DNA from: Gibbula magus
Lineage: Eukaryota > Mollusca > Gastropoda > Trochida > Trochidae
Assembly: GCA_936450465.1 (NCBI GenBank)
Contig: OW388305.1
Coordinates: forward strand, 41,988,687 to 42,052,686
Length of the DNA stretch: 64,000 nucleotides
Direction of reading: 5' to 3'
Position numbers and translations under genes: made by a program. Shown here one piece after another: positions 13,101 to 20,960 of this stretch. The notes beneath the pieces were generated by a model. That model had not been told where the DNA came from, made no database searches, and worked only from the letters and a program-made list of their open reading frames with translations. Position 1 is the stretch's first letter, and each line of letters begins with the position of its first letter.

Positions 13101-16100
13101 ATAGGTCATATAACAACATGATGTGTAAAGTAAGTGTGTAGTTTCGGTTTCTATGCAAATATTGTATGATCACGTTCCTTGATTTTAATTGGAAACAATA
13201 TAACTAAACACAATGGATGCATCTTTAAAGTTCGTAATAAAATAGAGGGAAAAATACCCTCAATGGAAAATTAATATGATCTGATGAAGGCAAACCGATT
13301 TGTGTCTTTTATAATATGAAATTCAAGATGTGTGTTATGACGGTTGGACATTTAAAAATTATATCAGCAAAAAAAGTAAGTAAAATCACCATCTGGCGCT
13401 CCATCACACACAACCAAATCCGCTTTTTCTCCTTCGAAGTGGCTGATAATCTCCTGAGCTGTTGATTTCTGAAACAACAAGGAAAAAATTAAAGGGAGGG
13501 TTCTGTCGCCATCTTGGTTTTTTTGCATTACATGAAATAAAAGCACGCTATATTGTACATACACTTTTTGATAATAAAAGACATGTACACTGAAAAAGTA
13601 TTCATGTAGTAACACATAACATGTCATAAAACTGATAAACAATTTGCTGTTACGCTGTAGCAAAGTTTTCCCCACTCACAGTGCTGATGAATGGCTTCAG
13701 TTCTCATTTTTTTATTGTTAAAAAAATGTGCGCTTGTCCTTATCAAGTTGGGAAATATAAAGTCACCTTCATTATCTTACAATGACTGTGTTTTAATCAT
13801 GTATTAATAACATATATGTGTAAACAGGAATATCCCCCTCCAATTCCGTTTCCACAAAAAATACCCCGATAGAACTCTCCTTCACATTCATGCACATATA
13901 TATCCCATCTCAACCTAAAATTTAATTTTAACTTATTTTACCTGCGGGTTTGTTTTGGAATATTCTTTGATAGTTATGTTTAGTCAATCAATCCCAAATC
14001 ATTCCCTAAGTTAATGAGATTTCATTCCTCACATTTGGCCACCCAGAAGGGCTTTGACAATAATTAATTTGGCAGTTAAAGGCGCTGTAGCACATTACTG
14101 AAATAAAGTGATCTCACAAAAAGGTAAATATGTGTTACTAATGGCTAGATAATACCCCTCAATCAATAAAGAGAGTTCTAAAACGAATGTACATGGTTCG
14201 GTTAAGCCATGTGAGTCCATTTCTCTTCGAACGGCCATTTTAACCCTTACGTTGCATATATATATTTTACCATTTTTAGCCCCTGTGGCGGAATTTACAG
14301 GCTCGCAGCTCGCAGCAGTAGTTTGAGCTTAGGCACTAACGAGCTCTGCTGGAGGAATTTCCAGGCGGCGATTCCGGTACCGTTTTTACGAAATATACCG
14401 CATCTACATGGCGAATAAGGACTATATACGGGCGTTCAATACAAATTCAAGTAGCGACACCCGTACACAAATGGCTAATTCACACCCGAAACTTTGAATG
14501 AATTTTCTATGATTTTTCGTTTTTATTCTATTACTTTTGAAAGATTGTCTTTAATTCGGGCCTCGTAACATCATAAATACCAAACGAAAAAAAATCCATT
14601 ATATACGGAATTAAAGACAAGATGTCTAGCTTCACAATGATATAAAAATTATTAGAATGCGACCTTTGGTTATAATTCTATAGCTATGTAAAGTTTGTCT
14701 TTATTTCCACCTATAAAATCGTCGAAACTTACAACATGTATGCGGCATTGCAAACGGTCGTTCATCGCACTTTTCCAAGAAATCATAATCTCGAACCAGT
14801 TGACAAATAAGCACATGTCAACCCAAATATGGTTATGTTGTTTGACTTTTCAAATAAACGCTAACCTCGAACAATAACTGATGAAAATATGTTGATTAGT
14901 TTGTGTGCTGTTTGGTTTCACATGCCTCTCAGAAAGGTAAAATTGTATCTTTATTTCTGTGAATAAATATGCGCATTTTATATAGAATAAAAGATTATTC
15001 TTTTCGGTTTATTGTGATATAAAAATTATGAAAATGCATTCAGTATTTTAGCCGTGATAAATGTTTTAGAAGTTGTGAAAATCGCCGATTGTTTCAAAAT
15101 TTATGAAGTGTAAACATGACCTTTTTCACGGCGCTTGCTGTGTCTTTATTATTTTTTTGAGATTTTCTAATTTTATATGGGAATGTAGTCCATTGTTTCC
15201 CCTTTATTTTGCCGTATTCTTTTTTGAAAACAAACAATTCACTCACATGATATGAAGTGCGGGAGTAAGGCGAGTTAGCGATTTTTTTCCCCGTCTCGCG
15301 AGATGCGAGGCAGATAGCAGTCTCGGGCGAGGCAAACCCGAGGCAATACAAACACTTGGGTGAAAATAGCCTCAAGCGAATTAATGCTTCGGGGGCTAAG
15401 CCCGACAAAATTGGCCTTTTGTAAAGCTAATTATCAATGCGTTACGGGTCAACAATGCACACGCAATTTGGTGTGAATTTTACTTGATATTTCGACCGGA
15501 CATTCACACAGACTCGTTATCGTGGCTATCTGCGAGATGTATGTAAACAAGTTTTCATTTGGCGATATACGGACACACTTCGTCTCGCATTTCGCCTGGG
15601 GGGCAAATATAATTATTACTGACCCAGTAAATGCACTAAGTCCAACGTACGGGTCTCGCCAAGGGTTCTAACATTTTTCTCTATGAGCCTCCCGGATAAT
15701 TACGGGACCCGCAAGTTAAGGGTTAATGTGTTTAACACTCTCATGCCTGAATACTGTTATTCTGGAGCACAGTGGTGTAGTGGTTAGCGTGCTGGCCTCT
15801 CAAGCAAAAGGCCCGGGATCGAATCCCGGCGGAGACACCAAAACATTGTGACCTGGGTCTCATACTGTGTGGTGTCCCTGGGCAAGGCACTTCATCCACA
15901 TTGTACTCAGTCCACCCAGCTTTATAAATGGGTACCTCAAATAACGGTTGTACATGCTTTGGCAGCTTCGAGAGTACAATTCCGTCAGGGTAATAATGTG
16001 TGGTGCATTGAGCATGTATAAATATCCATTATAATCATTATATCCCTTGCTTCAGTGTGATTGAAATGAACAGTTTTCCAAGGAATAAAAGTTGCAAAAT

Positions 16101-19100
16101 AGTGCATCTACCGGGATAAAAACTCGTATCGTTCTGATAACAGCCCGCATGCTTGCATGTTCTGACCCAATTCAGTTTACCAATCACAAGATCCTCAACG
16201 AAAGTTTTCGGTGCGAGAAGCTAAGGGCAGATAACTTCAAACAGATATTCTTTCATCTGTTCTGACGGCGACCGTTTAAAAACTATGATGTGATTGGTCA
16301 GCTATTTGACTTGGCTTTGCCTACGTAAACTGGTTCTGAACATGTGCTTTTATGGGATGTTCTCAGACCTTGTGGCAAGGAATCTACAGAACCTGTTCGT
16401 ATCCCGCTAGATGCAATATTTTGCAAAGTATATTCCTCAGAAAAAGGTCAATTTTTAATCAAACGGTCCCTTCCTTTCACTTAACATGTACTCGGACAGC
16501 CTACCTTGGTAATGTCCCCTTGCAGTTGAATCACTCCTGGAATAGGCGCCATGGCTTGGAGATCAACAGCAATAATCTTAGCATCGCTCTGCTTGCCGTC
16601 AATCCCTCTGAAGTGAACACATAACACTTAGAATCTGTAACATTCTCTCTCAGCGGAGGTTACTCAAGTCAACACTTCCTACATAATCTCTGTTCTAATA
16701 CAATGGTTCAGTAGTTCAATAGGTTAAGAATAGTAACCTTTAGCAACATATCTTATTGCATAATAAATAATAATGGATGTTTTTTTATATAGCGCACATA
16801 TCTCCACCTTGCGGACTCAGGGCGCTTCCAACATTATTACCCTGGTCTAACCTGGGCTGCAGTAGCGCGCAAAGGTCACCTCCTACACATCTTACACCAG
16901 GTACCCACTTACTGCTGCGTGAACAGAGGCACACATTGAATAAAGTCACTTATCCAGGGTGACACCATAAGTCTTTCCATTCATGTCTCAGTGTGGGGCA
17001 GGGAATCACCCTTCAAACTCTCAGTTAATTCAGCAATGAAGCGGGTAACCCACCCACGCGGCAAGCCGCGCCCTTTGTTGCTGAACTTCACTGATAGCAG
17101 TCAACTGAGCTATGCACAGACCCCCGTAATCATGGCCTTAATACAAGTTTGACACTTGAAAAGGTTATCAGCTGCTAGGTTGGCTTTTACCATTAATCAT
17201 ACACACCTTAAATCATACGATGAAGAATAATATGGACTATGTTGATATCATCTAATTTAAGGACGTAGAAATAGCATTGTTTCACTAATTGTCAGGCAGA
17301 CTGTCGTAGTTGTAGTTTATGTATCCATGATCATAAGGCTGCATAAAAAAGTTAATTGTTTCTAAGGCACTTTTTTTTCAAAAGTGAGGAGGGCGGAAGG
17401 ACCCCCCTTTTATTTTTGTTGGAAAAATAATTACGCAGCGGCAGGAGGAGTACATTCCCCTCCCCCCCCCCCCCCATCAAAATATAACCTGGAATAGATA
17501 GAAGAAGATGCGGTAAATTCTTAATTTATTTTTTTAAATGACAAATGTCACGCGTAGAAATAAAAGTGATGCGTCAAAGCCCAAGAAACATTTCATTTTT
17601 TAAATTTAGCCTATTAAACAGGCATTATAAAAAAGAAACAGGCTGACTAATTAGAGAGAACCTTTTTACAGACATAATTTTTTCAACATTTGGCACCACT
17701 TGGTGAACAAATGCTGTGACTATTTGCTGTTTCTGACTGATATAGAATATTGGTATTTGGTATCCTAATTATTATTATCAATGCACAAATAGGATTAGGG
17801 AGGGATATTTATATAGGGATAACCCTGTTTATCAATCCCTCTCTCCATGTTCCATCTGGAAATAAATAGTCTAAATCAAATAGGATTGCCCTGATTTTAC
17901 AATACCTTTAACAGATAAATAAAGTGTGTCATATTTCCCTGAACAGAGGGAAGTGTATCTTGCTCCAGACAGCGTGTAACCACTCCATAACGTCACTCAT
18001 ATACTCGCTGCTATCAGAAGGTGTTCAGGCGAGAAAGCTCTAACACAGCATGTGCAGCCAAATTAGGGCTGAGTATCATGGGAAATCTCACGATACGATA
18101 TGTATCACGATACAGACAGGCGATACAGAATGTATCACGATACATTGTTTAAAGTATAACTTCATGCATATTTTGTGAAATTTTCAAGATGGTGGAAATT
18201 TTGTGTTATGAGATGATCGAAAATCTAATTTTGTTCTCTCTAAACAGTTATTTATGAATCAGATTGCTTCATGCTTACTGTAGTTACTGTTACTGCACAA
18301 CACTAGCTGGTTTTATAGTGTTCACTTAGTTTTTCTTTTCATTTTTAAGTAAGTGAAATCTATTTTTAGTGTATCACGATTCAGGAAGCTCATGATACAA
18401 TAATCACGATTTCCAAAGCTACGATTGTATCGTAGGTATCGATGAATCGTTACAGCCCTAGCCAAAATGCAAACTTTTAACTTGTAGGATTCCAATACAA
18501 CTCTAATCATCGAAACAAGAAAAGAGATTATTATTATTATGTCAAGTGATTATTATTGTGATCTCATTATTTTTTTTCTATAGCGTTATTGATACATGTA
18601 AATTTGTCCTTCAATTACTGAGGTCATTAAACATTATATTTTTACCCAAAAACATCAATAATACTTATATTCCTACGCCTTACACATAAAACATACTTTT
18701 GAACTGATTGCTTTGTATGTTAACTGAGCCTTTGGTTCTTGGCTATCTATGACGTCATATTCAATTGTCAACTAGATTGACAACTAAAACATACTCTCGA
18801 ACTGATTGCTTTGTATGTTAACTGAGACTTTGGTTCTTGGATATCTATTAGGTCATATTCAATTGTCAACTAGATTGACAACAATGCCCCAAGAAAGATG
18901 GCAGGGTCACTATCGTAGAGCTCCTTGGAGGGAGAGCGCCATGACTTTGAGGTTTGAAGCTTATAAGCAAATCTGGATGTTTATTGAAGTTTTTACCTGA
19001 GTTTCCTGGAGAGCACCTGACTCCAGCTACCTGGAGCAGCACACAGATCAACGACCTTCGTCACACCTGGGTAATATTGACTGAATTATTATGAAGTTAG

Positions 19101-20364
19101 ACAAAACAATTCCATGTAAATTAGTCAGACAAAATAATAATTAGATTTAGACAAAATAAAGATATACACTGAGCCCCTGTTTATCAGCAAGATTAGGTTA
19201 CAGTTAAATTAACTTAAATATCGTTCATATAGCAAGTCATGCGGTTAAGTGAATCAACATTTGCATAGAAATGCGCAGAGAAGTTTTGAGATGCTACTGT
19301 GCGGATGGCCGGGTGTCTGGATAAACCAGGTCTGACTCTACCTTATTTCATAGAAATATACAATAGCTGAAAGGACATTTGGTGATATCATGAACAAATA
19401 ATACTATATTATCTGTGAATAAAGTGAAAAAAAAACAACCCCCAAAAAAACCAACCATTGCAAATCACATCCGATTTCATAATGTATATATACCAGGGGT
19501 AAAGCTTTTTTAGAAGAAGACAAGATTCATAAAACATTTAAAAATTGGTAGGATAAAAACACGTACCATACTACTCGTACGGTGTAAGTACACCATCTTT
19601 CTCGCAAAAGGGGTTGTTTGTTTTGAGTATGGTTTCAAGGGTCATTTTTTAAAATGTCACATGAAAAGGGGGGTTGGGCCCGACCTCTGTATCCATCCCA
19701 GTATAAAGTATAATCCTTCAAATATTTATCATAGCCATCAACACATGAGACCACCCACCACAAATCTGAGTCTCCAATGCTCTCCATCTATCAAAGATCA
19801 TGTACCCAAATTTTACGGTGGACCCCCTGCCACGCTCATATTTGATGAGGGGTCAAGTCCAAATGAACAAACTTGAATCTACATGTAATTGAGATGCTAT
19901 TCTGAAAATATCAGCTTCCTATGTCAACTGCTTTCAGAGTAGAAGTCATTTAAAGGTTTTTGAGAAATTGCCTGCTATGCCTATATTTGAGGGGGGTCGG
20001 GATAAAATGTACAAACTATGATCCCCTCGGTGAAAGGTACCTCCCCACACAATTTTAGCTTTGGGGTTGTAGCGGTTCTCGAGGAGAAGTTGAAAATGTG
20101 AAAAGTTTATGGATGCCACCCTCCAGACGCCGGACAACGGACCATGCCATAACCCCATCTGGCCTTTCAGGCCTGATGAGCTTAAAACCTCAACCATTAG
20201 CAATCACATCGGATCTCATAAGCAATATACAACGTATTTAAACCTTCAAATATTTTGAAGTCATCATTTATCTGGAGCAGTTTGAAGGCGCTCCTTGCTC
20301 TCCATCCCTCCTCTTTCGCCAGTCGGTAGTACACGTCTCGCTTGTCTTTCGAAGATCTACCCAT
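861..20364 (-). CDS. FTSJ1: FTSJ1/TRM7 tRNA 2'-O-ribose methyltransferase, ten coding exons
   Basis: Coding exons on the minus strand, in order: 20364-20244, 19066-18997, 16607-16505, 13468-13390, 10728-10676, 6777-6724, 5539-5437, 3418-3335, 1953-1850, 1127-861. They sum to 1038 nt (345 aa plus stop), all introns are GT/AG, and reading phase is kept at all nine junctions. The protein starts [20 protein letters not shown] and has the SAM loop [12 protein letters not shown] (about 46-57). The RrmJ-type tetrad is readable as K28 (RSAFKLL), D120 (VVCDGAPD), K160 (FVAKI) and E195 (SSIEAF), followed by the family block GPNRVIVPF...[11 protein letters not shown]. Known for the family: cytoplasmic FTSJ1 methylates ribose at positions 32 and 34 of the anticodon loop of tRNAs such as tRNA-Phe, with THADA (Trm732) or WDR6 (Trm734) as partners. 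Length is close to the human protein (about 330 aa). The usual LKPGG before motif K160 reads LKKSG (151-155). The C-terminal tail (about 285-345) is Ser/Cys-rich and not recognised. Identity is near certain; exact splice sites are inferred. Confidence 0.96.
1342..1643 (-). mobile_element. tRNA-derived SINE, family 1, full copy
   Basis: On the minus strand: a tRNA-like head with a B box (GGGGTTCGAATCCCGCCAG), a body GGGTGCAATGCTACACTGAA ...ACCATGGTTCGCTAGTTCCA, then ...GAAAGCGGCGTTAAACCCCA. It is located between FTSJ1 exons 9 and 10. The head is not a functional tRNA gene. Confidence 0.85.
1850..1953 (-). CDS. FTSJ1: FTSJ1 coding exon 9 (residues 223-257)
   Basis: Encodes [19 protein letters not shown] then [16 protein letters not shown], the C-terminal signature of the family. 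The acceptor ends in TAG (1956-1954) and the donor is GTGTGT. It leaves in phase 0. Confidence 0.94.
2095..2875. repeat. Dispersed repeat H with terminal hairpin module
   Basis: Matches 36140-36900 and, with an insertion, 12225-13200; shorter pieces at 34925-35041 and 50590-50800. The right part (2643-2875) folds back: CTCTTGCCAGTCTCCATTAC TGGCTGATTTAAGCCTTGCC against CTGCAAGGTTTAAAAAAGCC AGTGATGGACACTGGCAAGA. It has no coding capacity. Confidence 0.75.
3335..3418 (-). CDS. FTSJ1: FTSJ1 coding exon 8 (residues 195-222), catalytic Glu
   Basis: Encodes [20 protein letters not shown] and NPLLDHQY. E195 is the fourth catalytic residue. The acceptor is TTTCTTTCAG and the donor GTGAGA leaves in phase 1. 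Confidence 0.95.
3473..3735. mobile_element. Foldback element interrupted by an 80-bp insertion
   Basis: Arms AATACTAAAC..GATAACATGTTTATGAAA..GTGAATGG..TTTGGTATTTTAAC and their inverse end at 3735. The loop is CGAGCGAAAGCGAG. An insert (3550-3629) is flanked by a 32-bp direct repeat (3518-3549, 3630-3661). The insert holds CTGATGAAGAAGTGCG, AAAACGTC and GTTTAACGCCGCTTC, a hammerhead-like box joined to a SINE-type tail. Confidence 0.75.
4044..4498 (+). mobile_element. MITE family D, older copy
   Basis: CAGACTGATTGAAATCGACC at the left and GATTTCAATCAGAT at the right, with the same inner order as 5592-6039. No target duplication is visible. Family B follows 42 bp later. Confidence 0.72.
4541..4901 (+). 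mobile_element. MITE family B, TTAA-flanked, complete copy
   Basis: Terminal inverted repeats AGGGGCAGTA...CACGTTTTTTGC and AAAAAACGTGCTACTGCC, flanked by TTAA on both sides (4537-4540, 4902-4905), so a piggyBac-type target. Inner landmarks are GGGTAAAACATCTTATTACA and ATGGCCGCCATTTTATTGTG. It has no coding capacity. It lies in the intron between FTSJ1 exons 7 and 8. Confidence 0.88.
5060..5375 (-). repeat. Dispersed repeat G, second copy
   Basis: GTGCAAGGTACCTTCCTAAC, TGGGGATGGAGAAGTTCTTC, GTGAAAAGTTTACGGATGGC and CCAATGCCATAAGCTACTCT follow the order of the 20-kb copy. A (TTCC)n microsatellite is at 5108-5127. Confidence 0.65.
5437..5539 (-). CDS. FTSJ1: FTSJ1 coding exon 7 (residues 161-194)
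   Basis: Encodes [18 protein letters not shown], then PRSSRNSSI. The RSSRNSS segment is the conserved lead-in to the catalytic Glu. The donor GTGAGT is strong and leaves in phase 1. A 448-bp MITE with a 9-bp target duplication starts 53 bp to its right. Confidence 0.95.
5592..6039 (+). mobile_element. MITE family D, long inverted repeats, 9-bp target duplication
   Basis: Begins CAGTCTGATTAAAA and ends TTTTAATCAGACTG. The imperfect inverted repeats run about 80 bp (GCAAAATAGTGCATCTACTG against TAGATATATTATTTTGCAAA). It is flanked by a perfect 9-bp direct repeat TCATTCCTG (5583-5591, 6040-6048). A 9-bp duplication with long terminal repeats fits a Mutator-like non-autonomous element. Open frames inside it are not genes. 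Confidence 0.85.
6724..6777 (-). CDS. FTSJ1: FTSJ1 coding exon 6 (residues 143-160), catalytic Lys
   Basis: A 54-nt phase 0/0 exon encoding [18 protein letters not shown], ending at catalytic K160. The acceptor is GTTTCAG and the donor GTAAAT. The KSG in place of the family's usual PGG is the only notable departure seen in the core. Confidence 0.93.
7141..7490 (+). mobile_element. Non-LTR retrotransposon 3' end with CCHC motif
   Basis: The frame from 7141 to the stop at 7371 reads [20 protein letters not shown] then [12 protein letters not shown], the C-terminal C-x2-C-x-H-x-C tail of LINE-type ORF2 proteins. The 3' UTR ends in AATAAAG and (GAATT)n at 7465-7489, typical of LINE tails. The reverse transcriptase is absent, so this is a 5'-truncated dead copy. 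Confidence 0.75.
7680..8345. repeat. About 170-bp tandem repeat with AGGTCA words
   Basis: ATGGTTCTTGAGATATCCCG recurs at 7861, 8028 and 8199, and AATGTTAAGGTCACCAAAAT precedes each. Four or so units, decaying to both sides. The last unit contains AAAGGTCAAGGTCACAAAAC. Intronic in FTSJ1. Confidence 0.85.
8360..8536. mobile_element. 177-bp pogo/Tigger-like MITE
   Basis: Starts CAGTCAGGCCTCGATAATCC and ends GGATTATCGTGGCTTGACTA with TA on both sides. The terminal motif CAGTCRRGCCTCGATAATCCG is typical of pogo/Tigger elements. It is AT-rich inside with no ORF. Confidence 0.75.
8540..10030. other. FTSJ1 intron sequence with two GGGGTC hairpins
   Basis: AT-rich. Contains CCGTGGGGTCCAGGAGACCC CATGG (8679-8703) and GGGGTCTACTAGACCCC (9684-9700, just after TTAACACT), which resemble ends of some piggyBac elements, but no matching pairs were established. 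A CACGTGCAGCACGTGCAGCA repeat is at 9323. Otherwise nothing seen. Confidence 0.4.
10030..10560. repeat. Degenerate tandem repeats
   Basis: AAGGTCAAGGTCAAGG at 10034, then two units sharing GAAATCGGAAAGTCAAGCGC TCTAACTAAAGGGCC (about 10240 and 10395) and GATGTATATCCAAAGCA (10303, 10482). Possibly related to the 7.7-kb array. Confidence 0.55.
10676..10728 (-). CDS. FTSJ1: FTSJ1 coding exon 5 (residues 125-142)
   Basis: A 53-nt exon encoding [18 protein letters not shown], matching the segment after the catalytic Asp in animal FTSJ1. The acceptor is TTTCAG and the donor GTAAGT is strong. It is too short to appear as an open frame and was found by motif and phase. Confidence 0.93.
10808..11177 (-). 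mobile_element. Foldback element E with CRE octamer
   Basis: Bounded by ATTACCC and GGGTAAT. The inner stem TTTACGAAACTCGTGCAAAT.. / ..TCGTTTCGTAAAAGTCATAT encloses a loop with GCTCTCGCTCGGG. It carries TGACGTCA at 10947 and a mutated TGACGCCA 23 bp to its left. Further copies are at 39858-40217 and 58554-58938. Confidence 0.8.
11782..12216 (+). mobile_element. MITE family C, TTAA-flanked
   Basis: Starts AAGGAGGGTTCTATATCGGG after TTAA (11778-11781) and ends GGTGATAGAACTTTCCC before TTAA (12217-12220). Inner landmarks are TACATGATTAAAACACAGT and AATGAGAAGTGAAGCCATTC. It is in an FTSJ1 intron. Confidence 0.82.
12279..12965 (+). mobile_element. 687-bp TTAA-flanked non-autonomous element (family N), nested in a dispersed repeat
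   Basis: Terminal repeats AGGATAGATGAAATG and CATTTCATCTATCC between TTAA sites (12275-12278, 12966-12969). The flanks 12225-12278 and 12970-13200 rejoin into a repeat also seen uninterrupted at 2095-2400. An inverted second copy is at 22791-23486. Confidence 0.85.
13390..13468 (-). CDS. FTSJ1: FTSJ1 coding exon 4 (residues 99-124), catalytic Asp
   Basis: Encodes [13 protein letters not shown] and [11 protein letters not shown], which contains catalytic D120. The acceptor tract TTGTTGTTTCAG abuts it. The intron side 20 bp upstream is already MITE sequence, so the branch point probably lies in the transposon. It leaves in phase 1 with donor GTGATT. Confidence 0.95.
13493..13880 (-). mobile_element. 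MITE family C, inverted copy beside FTSJ1 exon 4
   Basis: Starts AGGGAGGGTTCTGTCGCCAT after TTAA (13489-13492) and ends CCCCGATAGAACTCTCC; the right target site is degraded to TTCA. Its left end lies only 20-25 bp from the exon 4 splice acceptor. Confidence 0.82.
14080..14240 (+). mobile_element. MITE family A, left part
   Basis: Starts AGGCGCTGTAGCAC after TTAA (14076-14079) and follows the 31.2-kb copy through ATGGTTCGGTTAAGCCATG. It is cut at a TTAA (about 14234), where a different element begins. Confidence 0.7.
14235..15724. mobile_element. Possible 1.5-kb TTAA-flanked element
   Basis: TTAACCCTTACGTTGC at the left (near 14234) and GCAAGTTAAGGGTTAA at the right (15711-15726) look like short terminal repeats CCCTTA..TTGC beside TTAA. 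The interior includes a GC-rich stretch (15260-15420) with repeated CGAGGC words. The minus-strand frame 15094-15408 has no recognisable domain. The pairing is tentative. Confidence 0.4.
15764..16040 (+). mobile_element. tRNA-derived SINE, family 3
   Basis: Head GTGGTGTAGTGGTTAGCGTG (A box) and GGATCGAATCCCGGCGGAGA (B box), then the conserved core CCTGGGCAAGGCACTTCATC / CTCAGTCCACCCAGC / AAATGGGTACCT seen in mollusc and other invertebrate SINEs, then GGTAATAATGTGTGGTGC. A tail fragment of the same family is at about 410-500. Confidence 0.82.
16053..16466 (+). mobile_element. MITE family D, copy beside FTSJ1 exon 3
   Basis: CAGTGTGATTGAAATGAACA to TTTTTAATCAAACGG. The flanks CCCTTGCTT (16044-16052) and CCCTTCCTT (just right of the element) look like a 9-bp duplication with one mismatch. 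Confidence 0.75.
16505..16607 (-). CDS. FTSJ1: FTSJ1 coding exon 3 (residues 64-98)
   Basis: Encodes [11 protein letters not shown], then the conserved strand [15 protein letters not shown] and QLQGDITK. The acceptor TTCAG precedes 16607 and the donor GTAGGC follows 16505. It ends in phase 0. It lies about 40 bp right of a MITE with long inverted repeats (16053-16466). Confidence 0.95.
16770..17125 (-). repeat. Dispersed repeat with TATATAGCGC start
   Basis: TTTTTTTATATAGCGCACAT ... GACTCAGGGCGCTTCCAACA ... CAGGTACCCACTTACTGC. This resembles a repeat type common in invertebrate genomes, where ACTCAGGGCGCTT follows the AT start. The end, CAACTGAGCTATGCACAGAC, resembles an inverted tRNA A-box region. 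No second copy is in the window. Confidence 0.45.
17130..18056. other. FTSJ1 intron, nothing recognised
   Basis: AT-rich intronic sequence between the 16.8-kb repeat and the hAT-like MITE. Only the poly-C tract stands out. Confidence 0.5.
17458..17476. repeat. Poly-C tract
   Basis: Homopolymer C run broken by one T, in FTSJ1 intron 3-side sequence. A second C-run is at 21773-21787. Confidence 0.9.
18065..18460. mobile_element. hAT-like MITE
   Basis: Ends AGGGCTG...CAGCCCTA with subterminal repeated TATCACGATAC motifs. Flanks GCCAAATT (18057-18064) and GCCAAAAT (18461-18468) form an 8-bp target duplication with one mismatch, as expected for hAT elements. Confidence 0.72.
18689..18884. repeat. 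98-bp direct duplication
   Basis: AACTGATTGCTTTGTATGTT AACTGAG.CTTTGGTTCTTGG to TCAACTAGATTGACAAC occurs twice with period 98; the first copy contains TGACGTCA (18750). In FTSJ1 intron 2. Confidence 0.85.
18997..19066 (-). CDS. FTSJ1: FTSJ1 coding exon 2 (residues 41-63), SAM-binding loop
   Basis: The acceptor CAG is at 19069-19067 and the donor GTAAAA follows position 18997. It encodes the S-adenosylmethionine loop [17 protein letters not shown]. It enters in phase 1 and leaves in phase 2. Confidence 0.95.
19650..20190 (-). repeat. Dispersed repeat G (GCTCATCAGGCC type)
   Basis: The right end is the inverse of GCTCATCAGGCCTGAAAGGC CAGATGGGGTTATGGCATGG, followed leftwards by TCCGTTGTCCGGCGTC and GTGAAAAGTTTATGG. 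Copies: 5060-5375, a fragment at 640-760, and the head of the 46.7-kb array. It lies in FTSJ1 intron 1. Confidence 0.75.
20244..20364 (-). CDS. FTSJ1: FTSJ1 coding exon 1 (residues 1-40 and one base)
   Basis: Holds the start codon (20364-20362) and the N-terminal helix with K28. A pyrimidine-rich tract ending in AG lies just upstream (AG at 20383-20382), so only 17 nt of leader (20381-20365) share this exon and a 5' untranslated exon probably lies further right. The donor is GTTTAA, weak at +3/+4, in phase 1. Confidence 0.93.
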
Positions 20365-20552
20365 GTTGCAATTTTCTAACGCTGAAAAAGAAACTTATTA
20401 TTGACATCACATCAAGGTCAATTTATAAAAATATTGGATAAATTGCATTTTACCAAGCACATCGATCATGTTTATTTGTATCTTTTTAGCCCTTGGATTC
20501 GAGTTAGACTATCTTCTTTCATCCTAAGATATCTGTAGACAATCTTATTTAA

Positions 20553-20956
20553 AAGGAGGGTTTTATCAAATATTTTTTAAGGAAATGAAATTCGAGATGA
20601 TATTCCCGTTTACACATATATGTTTATAAATACATGATTAAAACACAGTCAAATTGAAAGATACCAATGAAGGTTATATTTTGATGACTTTATATTTCAC
20701 AACTTGATAAACAGAAGCGCACATTTGTTGAAAATAAAAACAATGAGAACTGAAGCCATTCAAATGCGCTTCGAGTGGGGAAAACTTCGCTACAGCATTA
20801 GAGCAAATTATTTATAAATTTGATGATGTGTTAGTTTGTAAATACTCTATTAGTGTATGACTTTAGTTTTTTAAAAGTTGTAAATTTAGGTTAAATATAT
20901 CGCGTTTTCATTCCACGAAGTAACAAAAAATCCAAGATGGTGACAGAACTCGCCCT
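20553..20956 (+). mobile_element. MITE family C, TTAA-flanked, upstream of FTSJ1 start
   Basis: Starts AAGGAGGGTTTTATCAAAT after TTAA (20549-20552) and ends GGTGACAGAACTCGCCC before TTAA (20957-20960). It lies 190 bp upstream of the start codon, in the 5' intron or leader region. Confidence 0.82.
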
Positions 20957-20960
20957 TTAA

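Noticed and set aside
15094..15408. 104-codon minus-strand frame ([18 protein letters not shown])
   Set aside because: No domain, lies in a GC-rich repeat patch inside a likely transposable element and an FTSJ1 intron. The FTSJ1 phases need no exon here.
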